Source: Allolobophora icterica (Eukaryota; Annelida; Clitellata; Crassiclitellata; Lumbricidae). From it: a DNA stretch of 64,000 nucleotides. The notes below the pieces were generated by a model, which saw only the letters and a list, made by a program, of their open reading frames with translations, was not told the DNA's origin and did not search any database. This document shows, one piece after another, positions 52,267 to 63,370 of the stretch. How positions within the stretch are numbered: the stretch's first letter is position 1; the number at the start of each line of letters is the position of its first letter. The DNA is taken from assembly GCA_963556255.1 (NCBI GenBank), contig OY744617.1, positions 27,507,679-27,571,678 of the forward strand, given 5' to 3'. The translations under genes were made by a program, and so were the position numbers.

Positions 52267-53020
52267 TGTATTTGCAATTTTCGTTGTTAGAAATTAGGTT
52301 TTGAAAATTTAATAATGAGATTTCCTAATCTTCACAAAATATGACCAGTATTTTTATATGAATGACGATTTTAATTGTGTCAAATGTTAATGTTTATTTA
52401 ATTCTGAATTTACTGTTGGTTATTGCTGAGATCAACCCCCGCCACCCACCATTACACCTGGCTTATTTCTGAGTGGAAATCCCCAATGCATTCACCCAAA
52501 TCAATTTAGTTGAATCGGTTCAGTGGATTATTAAATCTTTGATTATGAACTCTATGTGCATTGTTTGGTAACTGATTTAGTACTGGTACCCGTCTGCAAA
52601 CCACAGTGGGGTCTGTCTGTCTGTTGGGTCTAAAGTTTTGGGCAAGAGAACATGGTTAACAAGGATGAGGAATACCTTGCGTGGGGTACAGTAGGTGATT
52701 GGTTCAAGTGCTCGGCTTATAACGTGGAGAGCATGGGTTCAATCTTCCCCAAGGCAGTCACTGTGTAAGGAAGCTGCTCTGATTTTTAAACTAAAGGAAA
52801 TATGATGCTTAAAATTGTATTGTGTGCTAGCTTATTTAATTTAGCTTGTGACAAATCTGTAGTTTTTCGGTTGTATATTCGATCGACTGATTCCGAAATG
52901 TCTGTGCAGAATTTCAGTTGCTACAATATCAAAGTTTTGTCTTGTTTGTTCTGCGAAAAAGAATTTGATTTAAAAAACACATGGTTTGTGAAATATTGTT
53001 TTTCCCAGTGTACTTGTGTG
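52267..53020. other. Intergenic with SINE family C copy at 52680-52790
   Basis: The part GTAGGTGATTGGTTCAAGTGC ... CATGGGTTCAATCTTCCCC ... GGCAGTCACTG is a diverged relative of 2515-2690. No gene is supported. Confidence 0.5.
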
Positions 53021-53028
53021 TGTTAGAA

Positions 53029-54994
53029 CAGTGTTTCTTAAACATTTGGATGCTGCGGACCGGTAATTGCTTTTCCAGCCATTTCGCGGACCGGTGCTTT
53101 TGAACGTCAGCTTACATGTTTGACATGCTATATTAAAAATTTGATTTCTTATAACATTGTCACTGTTTATCGCAACTATACTGTTGTTACAGTTTAACCT
53201 TCGCAGGACGGAAAGGGGTAAATAATTACCCCAGGGGTGTTTGGATGTTGATTGCGGAGCAACTGTAGGTAGGTATCATTTGTCGTTCCATGTGTTTACA
53301 AGTTACCACCAATGACATATTGTGACTGCATACCCACCACATTGCCATGTGGTGGGAAAAATATTTTTCAATCCAAAGTGTCCTGGGGTAAAAATTTACC
53401 CCTCTTCGTCCTCGACGTCGTTATTTTTTCGTTCATAGGGCCGATATGTTTTTGAAAGATATGAGCTCATAAGTGACTTCCAATCATAAATCAAGTGTGG
53501 AATCTACCATGGAACTGAGTGTTAATAGTTTCATAATTGTGGAGAGTTTATTTTCTAAGATGGCGGCCAATATGACCGCCAAAACAAAAATATGCATGTC
53601 TCAGCTCATAGGTAACCTAAAATGACAAATGAAGTGTCAATTGTAATATTTCCAAGGTAAAGGAATCGATTTATCGCAGTGGTAATAGTGTGTGAATACT
53701 GCTGTCCAAGATGGCGGCCAACATGGACGCCAAAACACAAAAATGTGTATAATATCTCGGCTTGTAGGTAAGATACAATGACAAATAAAGTGTCAATTGT
53801 AGCATTTCGAAGGTCAAGGAATTCATTTATCGTAGTGACAATAGCGTGGGAATACTACTATCCAAGATGGCGGCCAATATGGCCGACAAAACACAAAAAT
53901 AGGAATTATCAATCAGCTGACTGATCCGTCACCATTGCCACTGCGATAAATCGATTCACTGACCTTGGAAATGTTACAATTGACACTTCATTTGTCATTG
54001 GAGCTTACCTACAACCTGAGATATACCTATTTTTGTGTTTTGGCGGCCATGTTGGCCGCCATCTTGGAAATTAGTATTCCACACGATTGCCACTACGATA
54101 GTTTGATTTCCTGATCTTAGAAATGTTACAATTGATACCTCATTTGTCATTGTAGCCTACCTATGTGCTGAGATATATATATTTTTGTGTTTTCGCGGTC
54201 ATATTGGGCCGCCATCTTGGAAAGTATTATTCCTACACTATTGCCACTATGATAAATCGATTCCTTGACCTTGAATATGTTACAATTGACAATTCATTTG
54301 CAATTGTAGCTTGCCTATGAGCTGAGAAATACATATTGTTGTGTCTGGCGGACATATTGGCCGCCATCTTGGAAAATAGTATTTCCACACTATTGCCACT
54401 ACAATAAATCGATTCCTTGACCCTGGGAATGTTACAATGGACACTTCATTTGTCATTGTAAATTAGTTATGAGCTGAGACATACATATTGTTATGTTTTG
54501 GGCGGCCATGTTGGCCGCCATCTGGGACAATAGTATTCACACACTATTGCCACTATGATAGATCGATTTCCTGACCTTGCAAATGTTGCAATTGACACTT
54601 TATTTGTCATTGGAGCTTACCTACGTGCTGAGATATACATTTTTGTGTGTTTTAACGGCCATTTTGGCCGCCATCTTGAAAAGTAGTATTTACACACTAT
54701 TGCCACTATGATAAATCGATTCCTTGACCTTGGAAATGTTACAATTGACACTTCATTTGTCATCGTAGCTTACCTGTGAGCTGAGATATTATATATTGTG
54801 TTGGGGTAAAAAATTACCCCTTTCCGTCCTCCGTGTATCGTAAAATGTTTCCGTCCTGCGAAGGTTAAACCGTTTATTATACATTTTCGCGAATAAGTTG
54901 AAAAATTGTGAATTTTAAGGACTCTTTCACGGACCGGTGACCAGAGCTCCGCAGACCGGCGCCGGTCCGCGGACCACCACTTTAAGAACCGCTG
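53029..54994. mobile_element. hAT-type non-autonomous element, 1966 bp, with nested insertion
   Basis: The ends are CAGTGTTTCTTAAAC and (inverted) CAGCGGTTCTTAAAG, with GGACCGG-rich subterminal sequence on both sides. The 8-bp duplication TGTTAGAA is at 53021-53028 and 54995-55002. Removing the nested element leaves about 300 bp. Confidence 0.9.
53198..54864. mobile_element. piggyBac-type MITE nested in the hAT element, 1667 bp
   Basis: The terminal inverted repeats are CCTTCGCAGGACGGAAA, flanked by TTAA on both sides (53194-53197, 54865-54868), the piggyBac target. The interior is about eight units of roughly 150 bp. The first three have AAGATGGCGGCC on the + strand and the last five have it on the - strand, giving an overall inverted layout. 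No transposase. Confidence 0.88.
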
Positions 54995-55002
54995 TGTTAG
55001 AA

Positions 55003-55690
55003 GACAGTGGTTTTTATGGTAGCACACTTGGTCTCTAATCCAGCAATTGTAAGTTTGAGCCTACTGAGTGGACCGTCAAAGGTGTTACTGTGATGAAGCA
55101 GTATAATTTGGTACTGAGTGAACTCATAATTGTACACTTGAGATTTCTACAGCGCCGAAAAAGTGAAGTCGCTGGAACCAGCTTCGCGTATTCAACTCAT
55201 AATCGATGGGTGGGGGGTAAAATTGGTTCCAGGTAAAGATCCAAAGGGGTCAGTCAGGCAGACGGTCAAGGTGGGTGGTGTTTAGGGTTGAAACGGAGAG
55301 GGAGGTAAGGAGAAGTGGAGAATTCTGGATAGGATTTGTTTAGAGCAGTGTTTTCAGCTTTGAGTGAAAGACCTGCGGAGAGATGGCAAGAGGTGAGGTT
55401 TTTGTGAGTTCGTAGGATGGATCTGATAGTTCTCGTAGTACTGATGGGAGTTTGTTCCAGAGGGCTGGGAACTGTAAGGTTAACGACGAGCCCAGGCCAG
55501 GACAATCTATTCTAATTACTTCTATGGCGCCGTTATTATAATGTCCAAGACATCAGTCGATCGATAGTTTTGCTTGAGATGAAATTGCAATCAAGACTCG
55601 TAATCCACTGGAAAAGCTAAGTTGAAATCTGATCAGAGAAGCCAGGCCATGATGGTTATGCAAGTTGAAAAAGATTGTAAAACGATAAGG
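55003..55690. repeat. Dispersed repeats (two blocks)
   Basis: 55135-55510 begins GATTTCTACAGCGCCG and 55511-55690 begins TTCTATGGCGCCGTTAT. The second resembles 24005-24240. They look like pieces of one interspersed family. Confidence 0.5.
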
Positions 55691-56221
55691 GAATGACACC
55701 AAAAATACCCAATTTGGATATCCCTCCCCTCGTGCACTGAATGACCTAAGAAAATCAGCACCTACCGCAGATGCTTTTGTAGAAAACGGAAGACGGTTGA
55801 AGCAAGTCGGACTCTGTATGCACAGTGGAAGAACTTGCTTGTGTCCTGGGAATAATTTAATTGGTTTGCACTGTAGGGGTCGTCCACAATGGACCGACGC
55901 AAAATGTGACCTAATTTGACCTCCTCTGCAACTGGCATTACCTCCCCATCTCCCTTTGCGGCCAACCGATTACTGAGGCCCGGATTAGGCTAACCTGTTG
56001 ACCTGCAGGATAAATTGTGCTACAAGGTGGGATGACCCGATAGTGATGTGTTCAGCAAATGCACTCTAGATAGGTTCAGCGCCATACTGTGTGATTAAAG
56101 TTGGTGTTTGAGGCACGGGATGCACTTGGATTATAACCTCTTCTTGGCAGTATTTGGGTGACCCCTCCCTCGCCTCTGGTCTTCCGCAATATACGACCCC
56201 TATCAGACGTGATCAGATGCA
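55691..56221. other. Intergenic, nothing recognised
   Basis: Several short frames but no domain, RNA gene or clear repeat. Confidence 0.5.
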
Positions 56222-56229
56222 CTGGTTGT

Positions 56230-56586
56230 CAGGGACGTCATTTGGGGGGGGCAAGGGGGGCATTTGCCCCCCCCTGATTTTTGGAGAAAAAAATGAAAAA
56301 GCTGAAACAAGAAAAGGAGGAAGAAGAAAGGGGTAAAAAAAGAAAAAATGATACTCAAATTCACGGAATTATTATATACTATGAACAAAACTAGAGTCTG
56401 CATAGGTTTTTTCACAAGACCACACCTCTTTGCCAGTGTGGGAGGCACATTATGCAGTTTTCCCTCTAAAATTTTGAAGAAACAACCAAAAACTGTAAAA
56501 TTTTTTCGCGCGGAGCGCGAAAACATTTTTTACCTCTTTTTTGACGTCCTTGCCCCCCCCTGAAAAAAGCTGAAATGACGTCCCTG
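56230..56586. mobile_element. hAT-type MITE, 357 bp, with 8-bp target duplication
   Basis: The terminal repeats are CAGGGACGTCATTT (14 bp exact inverted). The flanking CTGGTTGT is at 56222-56229 and 56587-56594. Subterminal poly-G/poly-C tracts are inverted to each other. Confidence 0.92.
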
Positions 56587-56596
56587 CTGGTTGTGT

Positions 56597-56790
56597 CCAA
56601 GGGCGTAACTTTGGTCTAAAGAGTGGGGTACCAAATTCTTACATGCACGAAGCAAGGCGGAGACTGCTATCTCTGGGAAGGCACAATAATAAAATATTGA
56701 TTGGCATTTTTTTTAAGTGGAGGTACGGTACTCCCAGGCAAAAGTTGGGGTATGGGTACCCCTCGTGTCCCCCACAAATTACGCCAACCA
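56597..56790. mobile_element. DNA element fragment related to 18985-19313
   Basis: It contains AAGGGCGTAACTTTGGTC, AGTGGGGTACCAA, CACGAAGCAAGGC, AATATTGATTGGCATTTT and GTACCCCTCGTGTCCCCCAC, matching the inverted order of the 19-kb copy. Confidence 0.6.
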
Positions 56791-57234
56791 AAATTCGCAT
56801 CCATAGCAACAGAATGGTCAAACGATTAAGACTTCGAATAGCGATATGTTTACACATACACAAAGTCATGTCGAGAAACCGACAGGCTGTTATTGCTAAT
56901 AACCTACTGACACCCATGCACAGGCGTGCTAATGCAATCATTAGCGGCGCATATGAAAAATATGAGAATAAAAACGCTGTGGTAGCCATCGAGGTGAGTG
57001 CCATTCAGACCATTCTATAGCTTGCTACTTACGATGCTATAGAAATTGTCCTAATTTCAATACCATTACAGATCGCATCTTGATGAGTATGATTGCAGTT
57101 CTCTCTAAAACTGCGAGATCTTCGATTTTCTCCATTTCGCTTTTGTAAGCTCTGAGAACATTGTTTATGAGCCGTTCGCAATAATCCTAAATAATTCCGA
57201 ATTACTTATTCTGACTTGAAGTCGGGGACCGGGT
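56791..57234. other. Intergenic, nothing recognised
   Basis: No exon or repeat could be supported. Confidence 0.5.
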
Positions 57235-57690
57235 CAGAGAGTGTAGCACGTTTATGACGTCATAGCAATTTGCCAATTTATATCGAAATAGCAATTTATG
57301 ACGTAACAGAGACACAGCAATTATACGCGTACAGATATTCATAAGCGTTCATAATTGACGTAATAGCAATTTGTGACGTAACAGAGACACGTACAGATAT
57401 TCATAAGCATTTATAATTGACGTAATAGCAATTTGTGACGTAACAGAGACACGTACATTCATAAGCGTTCATAATTGACGTAATAGCAATTTGTGACGTA
57501 ACAGAGACACGTACAGATAGCCTATTCATAAGCGTTCATAATTGACGTAATAGCAATTTGTGACGTAACAGAGACACGTACATTCATACGCGTTCATAAT
57601 TGACGTAATAGCAATTTGTGACGTAATAGAGACACGTACAGATATTCATAAGCATTCATAATTGACGTAATAGCAATTTGTGACGTGATA
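57235..57690. repeat. 60-bp tandem repeat with paired TGACGTAA sites
   Basis: Six or more units of about 60 bp carry ATTGACGTAATAGCAATTTG and TGACGTAACAGAGACACG. Unit starts are near 57353, 57413, 57473, 57540, 57597 and 57658; a diverged lead-in at 57249 has TATGACGTCATAG. Confidence 0.9.
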
Positions 57691-58518
57691 CACACTGCGA
57701 TTTTCGCTACAATACATACATACATCCATACATATGCATGTATTTATGTATTCGTTTATTTCAAATACAACAGGCAGAACGATGCAGTTTACATAGAACT
57801 TATTTTAACGTTTCGAGAGATCGAATTTCCACTGGAGATTCACAAAATTGACCAAAAACATGTGGCATTTCTTTTCCGAGTATGGAAAAGAAAGATTTCG
57901 GACTTTACCGATCGTTAAATTGCCGTCTGAGTCAAACTGCTGACAAGATCTCTAATTTAAGTGCGGCCGTGAAGCTGGAGATTGCTCTCAGTAAGATGCA
58001 AGGAACGATTCTTTCCGGGACGACTTGCGCTCGGAAACTATCGCCGGTACGGTAAAGGAAATCGCATGTTGTGTGTCGTGGACGTCGTCTGAGATTAGCT
58101 GTGATCGTACGCGATAATCTTCCGTAATCCTCGTTAATCCCTTCTCTGTTGGGTCATTTGTTGATTGAATCCTCGGCTCTGGTGATATATCACCGGCAGT
58201 GGGCTTATAGCGACGACATATTGACGGCGTGGGCTTAATATCTTAGAGTAATTGGACAACTGCTTAGAGTGTGTACCGGCGACTGACTGTCGGAGATGGA
58301 CTGAGACAACCGGGCCAATCCTGCAGCAACGGCAACTGATGCTGCCCTGCGTGCGGCTGCTGATGTCTCTTTCAGACTCTTTCAAATGATGTAGTTGTTT
58401 AGTACCTTAGAAATCTTCTACAAAAGCAGCAATTGCAGTTAATTTATAAGGAATCCATTTTGCCACGTTGTTTTCCAGACAACAACAACAACAACTACCA
58501 GCTGTAATTATTGTAATT
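57691..58518. other. Intergenic, nothing recognised
   Basis: A short CATA run is at 57713-57740. No gene is supported. Confidence 0.45.
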
Positions 58519-58526
58519 ATATGTTG

Positions 58527-58608
<82 letters not shown>

Positions 58609-58640
58609 CATCATCATCGACATCATTATTATTGTTGTTG
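58519..58640. repeat. (ATT)n microsatellite
   Basis: About 30 TTA triplets, then CAT and TTG triplets. Confidence 0.95.
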
Positions 58641-58717
58641 TTGTCATTGTTATTACTGCTACTGCTGCTACCACTACTACTTAGACTACCAATACTTACA
58701 CCACTATTACTACTGCT

Positions 58718-59015
58718 CAGGGGCGGATCCAGGGGGGGCCAATCCGGCCATGGCCCCCCCATTTGAAATTTTTATTTATTTTTAACATGTGTTTTATGGG
58801 CGTTTTATGATGTTTACACAGGCGTGCCCCCCCATCCCCCTGTAGGCGTGGATGAGTCAAATGTACACAGAACGCGGGTCCCGTAGATGTAGACTGAAGA
58901 CATTAAAAAGGTTAATGACTAAAAAAATGACTAAAAAAGGTCATCAACTTTTTTGGGAGATGACTACAAAATTTGTGGCCCCCTGAAGTCGGGGACCGGG
59001 GTCAGACCGCCCCTG
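58718..59015. mobile_element. hAT-type MITE, 298 bp, with 8-bp target duplication
   Basis: The ends are CAGGGGCGGATCCAGGG and (inverted) CAGGGGCGGTCTGACCC. The flanks are CTACTGCT on both sides (58710-58717, 59016-59023), though the surrounding DNA is itself rich in CTACTG repeats, so the duplication is weaker evidence here. Confidence 0.8.
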
Positions 59016-59023
59016 CTACTGCT

Positions 59024-59627
59024 ACTACTACCACCACAACAACATCAATTACTACTAGTACCGGTACAACTGTCATCATATATTACTATAATTTGGTTTA
59101 AAAGTGGAACTAGTTCACCAGAGAACCCTAGAAGTCTTGAAACATGAAGAAAGGTAGTCTGTGACAAAAGCACAGGTTTGTTTATCCAATTGCTCTATTT
59201 CAGACACTCCGAATTCATTATCAAGTTAATTAGGTGTTGACTTTGGACTGACCAGAGGTCTCAACTTCAGCAAGGATTCTGTTTCAACTGGTGTGAAAAC
59301 TGCAACCGGTTTCATTGAGCCGAGCATTTGATATTCGTGGTCTGAGAATGTTTATTTGTCTTGCTGGCATTTCATTTTACTCCGGTCCCAACCGTTCCAA
59401 ACGTGTCCATGACTACCTGAGCTGGATATCATTAAATTCCGTAACCCAGGAGATGTCAGCCAATCAGCCAGTCTTCCTGCTCCTCTCCACTGATGCCATC
59501 CCATTTCCAGTGGATGTTTAGTGGAAGATCAATCAACGAGACAGTTGGTCTCTTAAGATGAATGTGTCTAGTGACTGCAAACTCAAATGTGGCCAGAATG
59601 CTTGTAGTTTGTGTACATGCTTGAATG
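59024..59627. other. Intergenic, nothing recognised
   Basis: Only short anonymous frames. Confidence 0.45.
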
Positions 59628-59750
59628 TGTGTATGTATGTATGTATGTATGTATGTATGTATGTATGTATGTATGTATGTATGTATGTATGTATGTATGT
59701 ATGTATGTATGTATGTATGTATGTATGTATGTATTTATGTATGTATGAAT
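59628..59750. repeat. (TATG)n microsatellite
   Basis: Nearly perfect TATG run. Confidence 0.97.
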
Positions 59751-59886
59751 GTACATCTTGGGAGCCTTTTAGGCGCCTGCTTATTTTTACAGAGCTATAC
59801 CCCTAGGGAGTGGAAGATCGAGTCGACGTGTAGAGAACTTACTGATATCGAACGGCGTCTTTCAAGATCTTGTATTCTTCGAGCAA

Positions 59887-60085
59887 GAATGTTACCATTC
59901 ATCTATCCCCCTCTAAGAGTGCTACCATTCATCTATTCCCCTCCAGAGGTGTTACCATTCATCTATCCCATCTAAGAGTGTTACCATTCATCTATTCCCT
60001 TCCAGAGGTGTTACCATTCATCTATCCCCTCTAAGAGTGTTACCATTCATCATCCCCTCCAAGAGTGTTACAATTCATCTATCCT
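59887..60085. repeat. Minisatellite, unit about 28 bp
   Basis: Seven copies of GTGTTACCATTCATCTATCC followed by alternating CTCTAAGA or CTCCAGAG. Confidence 0.9.
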
Positions 60086-60499
60086 GCCTCTCCTTAAGTA
60101 CCTGCGCACTTCAATCTGTTGTACTCTCGGGCGTTATCCGTCTCTCAATGCGCACGTGCACACCAAGTTCGTGTCTGGTCTTACCAGAGATTACTTTTAC
60201 GAGTGCGCTCATTCCCAAGTGAAGTCCATTGATTTTTGTCCGCTGCCGCATACCAGCCGTCGTTCCAGTTGTCCGGTAATTGCGTTTAGTTACTGGCTTT
60301 GCGTCTACGCTAGGATCCGTCCATTGATCTCGATCTTCTGCCGTTTCCTGTCGCAAATAGCCAGCGGCGGCCGTCTGGTCGGGAAAATCGTCGCATCCTG
60401 CTGAATGCTTCTTCTGCTATAGGCCTAGTTCGGGTCTTTGAACACGAAAAAGCGTTGAATATAGCTTTGGTGGCATAGGCAGTGTGAGAACTGTAGAAA
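60086..60499. other. Intergenic, nothing recognised
   Basis: No gene supported. Confidence 0.45.
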
Positions 60500-60845
60500 A
60501 AAGACTTGCTGGGGAAGGGTGGGTTAGACTTTGATGAGTTTGATCCATGTGGAGTTGAATATTTTATCCGTGTTTTGCAGACTGAGATATTTCAAAAATG
60601 CAGTAGAAACCTTAAACTCCTTAAAGTGATGACATCGCCAAATTTATTAGTGTACATTTCACATGGCACAAATCGCACGGTAAACCAGAATATTGCTTTA
60701 TTAGTAACCCACAAAGTGATTTGTGAAAGAAAATGCTAGCATATATGCACAATATAAGGACACTAGCACAACTGAGAGGATTGGAATTAAATGACCCCCT
60801 GGGGTGTGCAATGAAGACTTTAACTGGGGGTCTAAGAAGGACTAT
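60500..60845. repeat. Dispersed repeat, copy also at 63055-63370
   Basis: Shared pieces: GATCCATGTGGAGTTGAA, ATTTTATCCGYRTTTT, GACCCCMTGGGGTGTRCAAT and GAAGACTTTAACTG. The class is unknown. Confidence 0.7.
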
Positions 60846-61079
60846 ATATATTATTTAATATACATGTAGGCCCTATATTGTCAAGCATAAGAAGGGCATA
60901 CGTCCCTGTGTGCCTTCCTGAATCAACCATTGACTAGTAGGCCTATACGCAGTCCAGAAACCATCTCAAAGCAAAAGTCTATTCTATTCCGAACTTATCG
61001 ATCCCGTTTCTATTGTGAATGATTTTTGGTGGATTTGTTTGAAACGGAAGCAACGGACGGTCGTGTCCGGATAGCAAAC

Positions 61080-61150
61080 TTCTTGCGATTACCCTGGGGT
61101 AGATCTGAACCCTTGATCTTTGCCTGGTGCCGCGCGGCGAGCTCTACAGT
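61080..61150 (-). repeat. tRNA-like SINE remnant
   Basis: Reversed B-box-like GATCTGAACCCTTGATC and A-box-like region. It is not a functional tRNA. Confidence 0.35.
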
Positions 61151-61664
61151 GAGTTATCCTCTTGTTGCAGAGGGGCAGCGGAAGAGAATTCCGCGGGGAT
61201 AAATCAGGTTTTATGTGAAATTTCCTGAGTAGACAGCAATTTGACGGAGAATGGAAGCCAGCGCAGATCGCGTAATGCAGACGCCTATTAAATTACACGG
61301 CGCCCAAAATGCACGGGGTTTCTCGCAGGCCACGAGTTATATCGGCCATAATCGGCAACTGTCCCGGTGGCCGCGGAAAAAGATTGCGAATCTGGCCACC
61401 AAGGAGAATTTTCTTATCGGTATTGCGACGTCGATGGCTGTATACCCCGGTGAATTCACTATTGACATCAAAGACACATGAAAACGGAACAACAAAAGCC
61501 GGCATATGGCTTGTTTGTTTGAACGTCAAAGGGCAAGCTACAGTAGAAAGAAAAATACGTCTTTGAGCAGGCAGTTTGACAGGATTTTTTTATATGTTCA
61601 TTCAGTAAATTGACCAAAAATGAATGGCATTACTTTAAATCTAAAAGGATGGAAACTATATGAT
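61151..61664. other. Intergenic, nothing recognised
   Basis: Two overlapping frames near 61251-61566 have no recognisable domain and I do not call them genes. Confidence 0.4.
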
Positions 61665-61755
61665 GTCTGATGATGATGATGACGACGACGACGACGACGA
61701 TGATGATGATGATAGTGATGGTGGTGATGATGATAATGATGACGACTATGATAAC
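61665..61755. repeat. (GAT/GAC)n trinucleotide repeat
   Basis: GATGAT and GACGAC triplets with GTG interruptions. Confidence 0.9.
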
Positions 61756-61904
61756 GTTGATATCTACTACTACTATTGGCAGCCTGCTAGGCGCCCAAGG
61801 ATTGGGTTGGGTTAGAACTGATGTGGTAGTCCTGGGTCCGGTCAGGCTGGGTCCGGTATGTGATTGGTTTGGTTGGGCTGGATATTTAAAAATTGACAAC
61901 TGTG

Positions 61905-62026
61905 TGCTTGTATGTATGTATGCATGTATGTATGTATGTATGTATGTATGTATGTATGTATGTATGTATGCATGTATGTATGTATGTATGTATGTATGTA
62001 TGTCTGTATGTATGTATGTATGTATG
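61905..62026. repeat. (TATG)n microsatellite
   Basis: TATG units with rare GCATG and CTG variants. Confidence 0.95.
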
Positions 62027-63054
62027 TTCAGGAATGTCGGTACTTATTTGTGTACTGAATTGCATGAATGTATGTGGTTACAATGTATGTACCTGTATCA
62101 ATCTTCAGCTCCTAATCATTCCACGTCAAATTTTATAGATACAGTACAAATAATGCATGTATATTAATGCACATACAAATATACATGCATATATTATCTA
62201 TTCTAGACGTTAATGTATTGTCGACTGCTATGAGTTGTGCAGTCAGTGTAGGCATTTGTGAAGACTTCCTCCTTGTTGCTGCTTTTGCCAGTACACCTTT
62301 ATTGGCGCTGTCACTTTTATGCATCGAATTTCTTATGAATTGAAACTGCTCATAATCCGCCCTGATTTACGACCTGCAACATGTTGACGGCTTGACGAGC
62401 TCGTGTTAATGTCACCATAATCTTTGTGTCATTCGCTGTCATCACGTGTCTCTGAAGCAAAATGGCAATACGGTGATGACGTGCCCGTGTATCTCAGAGA
62501 TGTTAATTTCTCTACATTTTTCTCTGTTGATGTCTCTGCCTTTCACAGAACACTGAACCGTTTGTTATATGACAGGTCACGAAGTCGTCGTGACGGTTTA
62601 AGGAACTTGGCAATTCGCCTGGAATATTTATCCCGTCTTTCGACGCCGTTGAACCATTTCGCTTGACCGATTCATTACGCTTCATTTAAGTCTGAGGCTT
62701 TTCCCTCGGCTCGGCTCACGTTTGCTTTCAAAGAAATGAGTTTTGTATTTGCATTATGCGTTGCCTTAAGGTTTGTCATGGCCGTGAATAAACTCATGAC
62801 TTGATGCACACGACTGCCTTGCTGGCTTTGCAGTCGTCTTGCGCATGCCAAAGCTCCTTGGCTTTTAACCTTTTAATCTGACGACGGTTAATGAAGTCCT
62901 GGTGACATGTAATATCATGCAGTGCTGACTCCTTTGGTGGTGTTTATAAACGAGAACGATAACATTAGTTATATTGATATTGACTAGAGGCTATACTGCC
63001 ACATCAGAAGAAATAAGTGTTTCACTCAGTTTGAGAATTATAAAAAAGACCTGA
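62027..63054. other. Intergenic, nothing recognised
   Basis: No exon or RNA gene could be supported. Confidence 0.45.
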
Positions 63055-63370
63055 GGCGGGAGGGGGAATAGACTGATCCATGTGGAGTTGAAAATTTTAT
63101 CCGCATTTTTCAAGCTGATGTCAACGAAATTTGATAGCAGCAGATTTCAACGCTAGCAGTTTTGCAAGTCAGACTCGAATCAAAATCAATTTCTCTGTTG
63201 AGAAATTCAAAAATTCATACAAGATACACCATGGAAATTTTTTCTCTTTTTTAAGACTCAGAGTCAAATAATGCTAAATCACACCAGCACATCTGAGGGG
63301 GTTGGAAACGACCCCATGGGGTGTACAATGAAGACTTAACTGTGGGGTCCTAAGAAAGACTAAGAGGATT
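63055..63370. repeat. Dispersed repeat, copy of 60500-60845
   Basis: The same motif order as the 60.5-kb copy, with GATCCATGTGGAGTTGAA and GACCCCATGGGGTGTACAAT. Confidence 0.7.

Noticed and set aside
61251..61566. Overlapping 76- and 85-aa frames
   Set aside because: Both strands and two frames are open by chance; no family recognised and no splice signals that link them to other exons.
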